A DNA stretch of 6,125 nt from Bacteroidales bacterium (GTDB lineage Bacteria; Bacteroidota; Bacteroidia; Bacteroidales; UBA3824). A program made the position numbers and the translations under genes. Every line of letters starts with the position of its first letter. Positions within the stretch are counted from its first letter, which is position 1. The notes under the pieces are model-generated. The model made no database searches and was not told the DNA's origin. It saw only the letters and a program-made list of their open reading frames with translations. The stretch spans positions 1 to 6,125 of the forward strand of contig JAFXMJ010000054.1 of the NCBI GenBank assembly GCA_017530465.1, written 5' to 3'. Shown here one piece after another: positions 1-5,047 of this stretch.

Positions 1-843
1 ACAAGCGAGCCAAAAGCTATGCTACACATACAAGACGGCACCAACAACACCCTATTCAACGCAAGAGGCATCACAATCGGCGGCAGTGTCAATAGGATAA
101 AATCCACCGCATCTATCGCGCTCGGCAATGGTTCAGAAGGCGACGTGGACGGTGTGGCTGTAATAGCTGGCAACGGCTCTATAAGCAATGGCTCAAAAAA
201 CAGCATTATAATGGGCAGCAAGATAGATGAGGCGGATGTGAACGGCGTCAACGCAAGCGCATTCGGTGTATGTGACATCGTGATTGGCAACGGAAGCAAG
301 GCATCAGCCAACCACTGCGGCCTATTCGGTAGTGGGCTGTCTGCGGAATACGAATACCAATACATTTTTGGCAAATACAATAAAACAAATATAGAGAATT
401 ATAATAAATACAAATTCATCGTCGCCTTCGGCACAAAGGATGAACCAAAAAACATCTTCACAATCGACAAAGAAGGCAATGTAACCGCAAAAGAATTCAA
501 CCCAAGCTCCGACATACGCCTCAAGACCAACATCAACACGATGACTGGCGCACTCAACAACGTATTGAAACTCCGTGGCGTGACATTCAACTGGAAGGAA
601 TCCTCCGACAACCGTCTCCACTACGGCTTCATCGCCCAAGAAATTGAAAAAGTATTCCCCGACCTCGTTGGCACCGACAGCAACGGCTTCAAGACCGTCA
701 ATTACTCAGGTGTAATCCCTGTATTGACAGAGGCTATCAAGACACAGCAAGAGGAAATCGAATTGCTAAAATCTGAAAACGAGCAGCTCAAATCCACCCT
801 CGAGCAACTCCTCAAGCGTGTAGAAGCATTGGAAAATAGATAA
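1..843 (+). CDS. C-terminal part of a YadA-like repeat / peptidase S74 domain protein (5' end outside window)
   Basis: The frame is open from base 1, so the Met at 19 is probably internal and the true N-terminus lies upstream. Numbering from that Met, residues about 30-110 show repeated short Ser/Asn/Gly-rich motifs (ASIALGNGS, VAVIAGNGS, NSIIMGS, DIVIGNGS). They resemble the left-handed beta-roll head repeats of trimeric YadA-like adhesins. Residues about 162-235 match the peptidase S74 (endosialidase chaperone) domain: SSDIRLK with candidate Ser164/Lys169 catalytic pair, then H201 and GFIAQE (203-208). Residues about 241-274 form a Glu/Leu/Lys-rich heptad coiled coil. In this family the domain helps trimer assembly of a fibre and then cuts itself off at the Ser. 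I infer a trimeric cell-surface or phage-tail-like fibre. Nothing nearby is phage-like, so a host surface protein is at least as likely. It ends in TAA. The domain call is firm; the biological role is not. Confidence 0.85.
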   Translation, partial: TSEPKAMLHIQDGTNNTLFNARGITIGGSVNRIKSTASIALGNGSEGDVDGVAVIAGNGSISNGSKNSIIMGSKIDEADVNGVNASAFGVCDIVIGNGSKASANHCGLFGSGLSAEYEYQYIFGKYNKTNIENYNKYKFIVAFGTKDEPKNIFTIDKEGNVTAKEFNPSSDIRLKTNINTMTGALNNVLKLRGVTFNWKESSDNRLHYGFIAQEIEKVFPDLVGTDSNGFKTVNYSGVIPVLTEAIKTQQEEIELLKSENEQLKSTLEQLLKRVEALENR

Positions 844-867
844 TACCACACCTTATATAATATATAT

Positions 868-1299
868 ATGGAAAATAACTACGGGATGTAGCAGCAAGGC
901 TACAACAACAACGGCAACGACCCAAACTTTGTACTTGGCATAGTATCAATCACAGTAGGACTGATATCATTGCTATTTACGCTCTGCATCCCGTGGCTTA
1001 CGTGGGTGCTTGCGGCGGCAGGCCTAACGTGTGGCATCATATCATGGGTCAATCAGAAAAAGGAAGGCAAGCCGCTGGCAATGCCAATAGTTGGCACGAT
1101 AATATCGGGCATTAGTTTCATTGCATCAACAATTATAATAATTGCATTCCACACCGCCATCAACAAGCTCGAACAGAAATACAACGAAATGGACTCGACG
1201 CTCAATAGTATGCGCGATTCTTTGCAGAGATGGGACACATTATATTTCCCCGGCGAATACCTCGACGAACCCGACTCAACTTTTTTTATCGACTACTGA
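868..1299 (+). CDS. DUF4190-like small membrane protein with in-frame TAG at codon 8
   Basis: From ATG 868 the frame reads MENNYGM, TAG, then QQGYNNNGNDPNF and a membrane domain, ending in TGA: 143 codons counting the TAG. The Gln/Asn/Tyr/Gly-rich leader before a hydrophobic hairpin is typical of DUF4190-type proteins of Bacteroidota. Hydrophobic segments lie at about residues 21-39, 43-60 and 72-95, with the polar NQKKEGKPLAMPIVG turn between the second and third. A charged, probably helical stretch (98-121) and an acidic tail follow. The function is unknown; an inner-membrane location is inferred. The TAG (889-891) differs from CAG by one base and sits in a Gln run (TAG CAG CAA), so Gln is the natural residue. 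If TAG stops translation, the only candidate restart I see near the N-terminus is TTG at 970, inside the first membrane segment, which would truncate it. The 3' end overlaps the convergent rsmG. Alternative: a recently broken gene. Confidence 0.75.
889..891 (+). other. In-frame TAG codon in the DUF4190-like gene
   Basis: The codon context is GGG ATG TAG CAG CAA. The frame is open on both sides. The sequence before it (MENNYGM) and after it (QQGYNNNGN) together form an ordinary DUF4190-type leader. UAG followed by CAR resembles known leaky UAG contexts in other systems, but that rule has not been shown to apply in this group. Confidence 0.8.
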
Positions 1300-1902
1300 A
1301 AATTCAATCACCTTTTTAGTCTCAAAAAACTCCTCATCAAAGACATCTGGGATATTATAAACCTTGCACCTGTCGGCGAATGGGGCTATCTCCTCGGCAA
1401 AATCGCCGCCTTTTAGATAGACGATACGCGCATTGCCACCCTTGATGAGATTGTCGCGGGTCTGCCTTACGAAATTTGGGAAAGCTGTCACGGCTCGGCT
1501 CACAATGGTGTCAAACCGCTCCTTAAACATATTTGACTTAATCTGAATGCCACGGGCGTTTTGGAGTCCAAGGCGGGCGATGACGTCATTGACCACAGTA
1601 ATCTTCTTGCCGATAGAATCTATCAACGTAAACTTCTTGTCGGGATACATAATCGCCAATGGAATCCCTGGGAATCCGCCGCCAGTACCCACGTCAAGGA
1701 TATTTCGCGACTGTTCCAAAAGATTAAACTTTGCAATCGCCAATGAGTGCAATATATGGCGCACCACAAGCTCCCCGATGTCAGCCCGCGAAATCACATT
1801 GATTTTCTCGTTCCACTCGGGATATAGAGTTTCCAGCATCGCAAAACGCTCAGCCTGCTCCTCGGTCAAATCAGGGAAATATTTTTTTAATTCGCAATTC
1901 AT
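1276..1902 (-). CDS. rsmG: 16S rRNA (guanine-N7) methyltransferase RsmG (GidB)
   Basis: The 208-residue product has the usual RsmG length and is recognisable throughout. RsmG uses S-adenosylmethionine to methylate N7 of a guanine (G527 in E. coli numbering) in the 530 loop of 16S rRNA, in the cytoplasm. Visible motifs are WNEKINVISR (30-39), the RHILHSLA stretch (48-55), the SAM-binding glycine loop ILDVGTGGGFPGIPLA (68-83), TLIDSIGKK (92-100) and VSRAV (134-138). The C-terminus EFFETKKVI is also family-like. The ATG at 1902 is the natural start, because the sequence upstream is a 7-base repeat array and not coding. It is the last gene of the minus-strand group, 49 bases after the sigma factor stop. 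It ends in TGA and overlaps the end of the convergent DUF4190-like gene by 24 bases. Nothing appears broken. Confidence 0.97.
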   Translation of the reverse strand: MNCELKKYFPDLTEEQAERFAMLETLYPEWNEKINVISRADIGELVVRHILHSLAIAKFNLLEQSRNILDVGTGGGFPGIPLAIMYPDKKFTLIDSIGKKITVVNDVIARLGLQNARGIQIKSNMFKERFDTIVSRAVTAFPNFVRQTRDNLIKGGNARIVYLKGGDFAEEIAPFADRCKVYNIPDVFDEEFFETKKVIEFSVVDKKS

Positions 1903-1910
1903 AATGCTAC

Positions 1911-1952
1911 TTCCAACTTTCGACTTTAATCTTTAATCTTTCGACTCCCAAC
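1911..1952. repeat. Mirror-ordered 7-base repeat array between the sigma factor gene and rsmG
   Basis: Read on the minus strand, the spacer splits exactly into six heptamers: GTTGGGA, GTCGAAA, GATTAAA, GATTAAA, GTCGAAA, GTTGGAA. The order is A-B-C-C-B-A', with one base differing between the two outer units. It begins at the last base of the sigma factor TAG and ends 8 bases before the rsmG ATG. No TAnnTTTG promoter box is visible in it. The role is unknown. Confidence 0.85.
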
Positions 1953-2599
1953 TAAATCCTGTCTTTCTTCACCTTGTAATCCTTGAATGTCGCCACCAGC
2001 AACTCGCGAGAGCGGTACAATCGCGCCTTCACAGTGCCGATGGGGATGCCGAGTTCTTCGGCAATTTCGGTGTAGGATTTTTCCTTGAAATAGCGCATAA
2101 TCGTGATGTCGCGGTAGTCTTCATGCAACTGCGACACTATCTGCCACATATAATCCGCCTTTTGTTCGCGAATCATGCGCTCCTCCGGGTCGTCGGAATT
2201 TTCGATGAGTTCTGGCACACCGATATTGGGCGATACGCCGTCGTCGGAATCGGGGTCGGTGTCAATAGAAATCATCCTTAGCCTCTTGCCTCGGATAAAA
2301 TCTATCACATTGTTGGTGGCTATCTTGAAAAGCCACGTGCTGAACGCCCGCTCCGGCTTGTAATACACAAGGTTGCGGAACGCCTTGCCGAATGATTCCA
2401 TGGTAAGGTCTTCCGCGTCATGTACATTCTTCACCATACGGCTTATCATGTGAAACATCGACTCCCTATACTTAGACAACAGGCGAGCGTATGCCTTTTG
2501 GTCGCCCGTCTTGGCACGCTCCACGAGGTCAAGATCTTCCTTGGCCTTCTCAGAAAACTCCATGCCCTGCTGCTCGGTAGATTCTTCGGTTACTTCCAT
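1952..2599 (-). CDS. ECF-type RNA polymerase sigma-70 family factor
   Basis: This 215-residue protein has the two-domain layout of ECF (group 4) sigma factors, which direct RNA polymerase to dedicated promoters. Region 2 covers about residues 34-106, with AYARLLSKYRE, DAEDLTMESFGKAFRNL and FSTWLFKIATNNVIDFIRGKR, the -10 recognition and core-binding helices. An acidic linker follows (113-142), longer than in many ECF factors. Region 4 is at about 151-203, with YRDITIMRYFKEKSY and the helix-turn-helix YTEIAEELGIPIGTVKARL that reads the -35 element. The start ATG 2599 overlaps the glycosyltransferase stop by 10 bases, so translation is probably coupled; Met13 is a possible alternative start. No anti-sigma gene is next to it, so its control is not evident here. 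It ends with TAG, which matters for the TAG question: read-through would pass a second TAG at 1909-1907 and stop at TGA 1873-1871, inside rsmG. Confidence 0.95.
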   Translation of the reverse strand: MEVTEESTEQQGMEFSEKAKEDLDLVERAKTGDQKAYARLLSKYRESMFHMISRMVKNVHDAEDLTMESFGKAFRNLVYYKPERAFSTWLFKIATNNVIDFIRGKRLRMISIDTDPDSDDGVSPNIGVPELIENSDDPEERMIREQKADYMWQIVSQLHEDYRDITIMRYFKEKSYTEIAEELGIPIGTVKARLYRSRELLVATFKDYKVKKDRI

Positions 2600-3738
2600 T
2601 TCAGTCGTTCCTTTCTTATATTGCCCAATATCATCTGCACAAGATTGATATAAGGCAGGATTATGTCAAACAACAACGCCAATGCCTTGACGCCCTTTAT
2701 CTTGAATCTGTTGGCCGCCTTGGAGATGGTGTATATAAACACCAAATATCTCGTCAAGAACAGCGTTCCAGTTACGATGTACAATGGCTCAAAAAACGAC
2801 AGAGCCACCGCCGCAAGGTAAAAATAGCTCCTCGCCATAGGTTCCAATGCAAGCAGCACCTTGTGGCTGCCCTTGTATCGCTCCGACGCGGAAAAATGCC
2901 GCTGCTTCTGGGTGTTCCACTGGTGGAAGGTCTCCTTGGATTCGCACATTGTGAACGATTCGGGATGGTAGGAGACCGCAACGCGGCGTTTCTGGGCATT
3001 CTCGTTGACAAACAGGTCGTCGTCGCCCGACATCAGCCGCGAGTGCGAGACAAAGCCCTTGCTCTTTACAAAGAGCGACTTGCGGTACGCCAGATTGCGT
3101 CCCACGCCCATATAAGGCATACCCGCCTCTGCGAAGGTGTAATACTGCAACGCGATGAAGCCCGCGTCGTACCTTATCAACTTGTTGAGGAAGCCCGGAC
3201 GCTCCTCGTAGCCGCCGTAGCCAAGCACAAAATCATTGCCATCGGTGAAATGCTGGCTCATCGTGCGTATCCAGTTTTTGGACACCGGCATACAGTCGGC
3301 GTCGGTGAGTAGGAGCCACTCGTGTTTTGCAGCCTTGATGCCGATGGTGAGCGCGAGTTTCTTGCCTTGACGGAACTGAGTATTGTGCGAAATCTCAGTC
3401 ACATACAAGTTGGGATACTTCTGCTTGTACTCGTCGAGTATCATCTCGGTATCGTCGGTGCTCTGGTCATTGACCACAACAACCTCGAAGTCGGGATAAT
3501 CCTGTTCGAGTACGTGCACAAGGCGAGTACGGAGGTTTTCTGCCTCATTTTTGGCGCAGATGACCACCGACACGGGCACTACGGGGTTGTAGGGCACTTG
3601 CTTCTTCCTACGCCCCACCCTAATGAATACAATCAGATAATACAGCATCTCGATAAGCCAGGCCAGTGCCAACGACCAGACTAACCAAAATTGCCAACAA
3701 TGAATGTCAGATAATAAGTCAATTAAGTTCTCTATCAT
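2590..3738 (-). CDS. Membrane-bound family 2 glycosyltransferase
   Basis: The 382-residue product transfers a sugar from a nucleotide sugar by the inverting GT2 (GT-A fold) mechanism, on the inner membrane facing the cytoplasm. A membrane segment lies at about residues 16-39. The catalytic domain follows: PVSVVICAKNEAENL (55-69), VVVVNDQSTDDT (86-97), the metal-binding TDAD (145-148), GDDD (238-241) as the likely catalytic acidic site, and QKQRH (277-281), the counterpart of the QxxRW motif of processive synthases. Two or three more hydrophobic segments follow (about 302-338 and 351-371). This layout matches Bacteroidota envelope glycosyltransferases, but the acceptor and sugar cannot be read from sequence. 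The ATG 3738 lies about 20 bases after a TAATTTTG promoter box on the minus strand. It is the first gene of the group with the sigma factor and rsmG and ends in TAA, overlapping the sigma factor start (ATGGAAGTAA). Confidence 0.95.
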   Translation of the reverse strand: MIENLIDLLSDIHCWQFWLVWSLALAWLIEMLYYLIVFIRVGRRKKQVPYNPVVPVSVVICAKNEAENLRTRLVHVLEQDYPDFEVVVVNDQSTDDTEMILDEYKQKYPNLYVTEISHNTQFRQGKKLALTIGIKAAKHEWLLLTDADCMPVSKNWIRTMSQHFTDGNDFVLGYGGYEERPGFLNKLIRYDAGFIALQYYTFAEAGMPYMGVGRNLAYRKSLFVKSKGFVSHSRLMSGDDDLFVNENAQKRRVAVSYHPESFTMCESKETFHQWNTQKQRHFSASERYKGSHKVLLALEPMARSYFYLAAVALSFFEPLYIVTGTLFLTRYLVFIYTISKAANRFKIKGVKALALLFDIILPYINLVQMILGNIRKERLKWK

Positions 3739-3740
3739 AA

Positions 3741-3766
3741 TAATTTTGCATCTTAACGCAAAATTA
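3741..3766. promoter_or_regulatory. Perfect 9-base inverted repeat carrying a TAnnTTTG box on each strand
   Basis: TAATTTTGC (3741-3749) and GCAAAATTA (3758-3766) are perfect reverse complements separated by 8 bases. Each arm contains TAATTTTG, matching the Bacteroidota -7 consensus TAnnTTTG, one on each strand. The minus-strand copy is well placed to drive the glycosyltransferase gene. I see no strong -33 TTG-type box at the expected distance on either strand. The structure could also be an operator or a stem-loop. Confidence 0.6.
3759..3766 (-). promoter_or_regulatory. Putative -7 promoter box of the glycosyltransferase-sigma-rsmG group
   Basis: The minus strand reads TAATTTTG, a match to TAnnTTTG, ending 20 bases before the glycosyltransferase ATG. 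That implies a short leader of roughly 10-15 bases. The -33 region is poly-T rich without a clear TTTG, so the call rests mainly on the -7 box and its position. Confidence 0.6.
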
Positions 3767-3821
3767 CAATCTTTTTTTATTATTAAAAAATAAAATGATT
3801 ACTTAAATGAATTTTTTGCTG

Positions 3822-3829
3822 TAACTTTG
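3822..3829 (+). promoter_or_regulatory. Putative -7 promoter box of tgt, implying a leaderless or nearly leaderless mRNA
   Basis: TAACTTTG fits the Bacteroidota -7 consensus TAnnTTTG and ends only four bases before the tgt ATG (TAACTTTGCACCATG). With a start of transcription a few bases after the box, the mRNA would have almost no 5' leader. The expected -33 area (about 3798-3803) shows only a weak TTAC. The upstream bases are strongly A/T-rich. Confidence 0.65.
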
Positions 3830-3833
3830 CACC

Positions 3834-4964
3834 ATGAAATTCAAGATAACACATACAGACATCAAAACCAACGCCCGCACCGGCGTCATTAGCACGGATC
3901 ACGGCGAGATTCCGACCCCGATTTTTATGCCCGTAGGCACTGTGGGGTCGGTCAAGGGCGTTCATCAGCGCGAACTCAGCGACGACATCAATGCCAAAAT
4001 CATCCTTGGCAACACCTACCACCTGTACCTCCGCCCGGGGATGGACATCATCCACAAGGCGGGCGGCCTGCACAAATTCATTGGCTGGGACAGGGCGATA
4101 CTTACCGACAGCGGCGGTTTTCAGGTGTTTTCGCTCGCCGAAAATAGGAAAATCACCGACCAGGGCGTCACTTTCCGCTCGCACATCGATGGTAGCAAGC
4201 ATCTTTTCACGCCGGAAAACGTCGTGGACATCGAGCGAACCATCGGCAGCGACATTATGATGGCTCTCGACGAGTGCACCCCCTACCCCTGCACTTACGA
4301 ATACGCCACCAAGTCGCTCGACATCACGCACAAGTGGCTCGCAAGGGGCGTCAAGCATTTCAATGAAAGCGAACCGCTCTACGGACACTCCCAAGCGTAC
4401 TTCCCCATCGTACAGGGCAGCGTGTACAAGGATTTGAGGGAGAAGTCGGCGGAGTTTATCGCAAGTCAGGGAATGGACGGCAATGCCATCGGCGGTCTTT
4501 CCGTAGGCGAACCCGTGGAGATGATGTACGAAATGATTGAGGTAGTCAACAACATACTCCCCAAAGACAAGCCGCGATACCTGATGGGCGTCGGCACTCC
4601 CGCCAATATTATAGAAGGTGTGGCAAGGGGCATAGATATGTTTGACTGCGTGATGCCCACCCGCAACGGAAGAAACGGTATGATATTCACATCCCAAGGC
4701 ACCATCAACCTCAAAAACGAGAAGTGGAAGGACGATTTCACCGAACTCGACCCAAACGGCACGTCTTTCGTTGACCATTGTTATACAAGGGCTTACGTGC
4801 GTCACCTCGTTGTGTCGGGCGAAAGGCTCGCGGCGCAGATTGCAAGCATACACAACCTCGCATTCTACCTCGCACTCGTCGCCGAAATCCGCACACGCAT
4901 CGCCGACGGCACTTTCGCCGACTGGAAAGACGGCGCGGCAAAGAGGATGATGCAACGGCTTTAA
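3834..4964 (+). CDS. tgt: tRNA-guanine(34) transglycosylase (queuine/preQ1 tRNA-ribosyltransferase)
   Basis: The 376-residue protein has the normal bacterial length. Tgt exchanges guanine 34 in the anticodon of GUN-type tRNAs (Asp, Asn, His, Tyr) for preQ1, a step of queuosine synthesis. Visible motifs: GTVGSVKG (35-42), ILGNTYHL (57-64), TDSGGFQVFSL (91-101) with D92 as the active-site Asp of the family, VQGS (193-196), GGLSVGE (220-226) for substrate binding, and FDCVMPTRNGRNG (270-282) with D271 as the expected nucleophile. Unusually compared with E. coli and Zymomonas Tgt, the CxCxxC zinc ligands are absent: the region reads DPNGTSFVDHCYTRAY, while the ligand His of the HNL motif (H340) remains. 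I believe this is shared by other Bacteroidota Tgt proteins, though I cannot check. It starts right after a TAACTTTG promoter box, ends in TAA, and is followed by lptG after a spacer of 7-base repeats. Confidence 0.98.
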   Translation: MKFKITHTDIKTNARTGVISTDHGEIPTPIFMPVGTVGSVKGVHQRELSDDINAKIILGNTYHLYLRPGMDIIHKAGGLHKFIGWDRAILTDSGGFQVFSLAENRKITDQGVTFRSHIDGSKHLFTPENVVDIERTIGSDIMMALDECTPYPCTYEYATKSLDITHKWLARGVKHFNESEPLYGHSQAYFPIVQGSVYKDLREKSAEFIASQGMDGNAIGGLSVGEPVEMMYEMIEVVNNILPKDKPRYLMGVGTPANIIEGVARGIDMFDCVMPTRNGRNGMIFTSQGTINLKNEKWKDDFTELDPNGTSFVDHCYTRAYVRHLVVSGERLAAQIASIHNLAFYLALVAEIRTRIADGTFADWKDGAAKRMMQRL

Positions 4965-5041
4965 GACAATGCATAATGAACAATGCGTAATTCGTAATTC
5001 AAAATTCGTAATTCGTAATTCAAAATTCGTAATTCAAAATT
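4965..5041 (+). repeat. Eleven-unit 7-base tandem array filling the tgt-lptG spacer
   Basis: Immediately after the tgt TAA the spacer divides without remainder into 11 heptamers: GACAATG, CATAATG, AACAATG, then CGTAATT, CGTAATT, CAAAATT, CGTAATT, CGTAATT, CAAAATT, CGTAATT, CAAAATT. Six bases (GAATCG) then lead to the lptG ATG. Bases 4-6 of every unit are AAT and base 7 is G or T. The last eight units also form a 21-base higher repeat (CGTAATT, CGTAATT, CAAAATT) present twice plus a part copy. CGTAATT contains TAA, and a 7-base period places it in all three frames. Confidence 0.9.
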
Positions 5042-5047
5042 GAATCG

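Noticed and set aside
844..867. Promoter in the AT-rich stretch (TATATAATATATAT) before the DUF4190-like gene
   Set aside because: No TAnnTTTG box or -33 box is visible, and simple AT-richness is not enough in this phylum. The gene may be transcribed from upstream.
970..1299. Shorter DUF4190 gene starting at TTG 970
   Set aside because: This start falls inside the first membrane segment, and the coding signal clearly extends upstream through the Gln/Asn leader to ATG 868. It is kept only as a fallback if TAG 889 truly stops.
1297..1340. Bidirectional terminator between the DUF4190-like gene and rsmG
   Set aside because: There are T-rich runs (near 1281-1287 and 1312-1317), but I could find no convincing stem before them.
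2863..3684. Two plus-strand open frames (2863-3312, 3322-3684) opposite the glycosyltransferase
   Set aside because: They are antisense shadows of a clear GT2 gene, with no domain, promoter box or start signal of their own.
3783..4955. Long open frame of 390 codons on the minus strand opposite tgt
   Set aside because: It lies almost exactly under tgt, has no recognisable domain, and its composition follows from the codon bias of tgt on the other strand. tgt itself is unmistakable.
4986..5041. CRISPR-like array
   Set aside because: The repeats are 7-base units with no spacers between them, far shorter than CRISPR repeats, and no cas gene is present.
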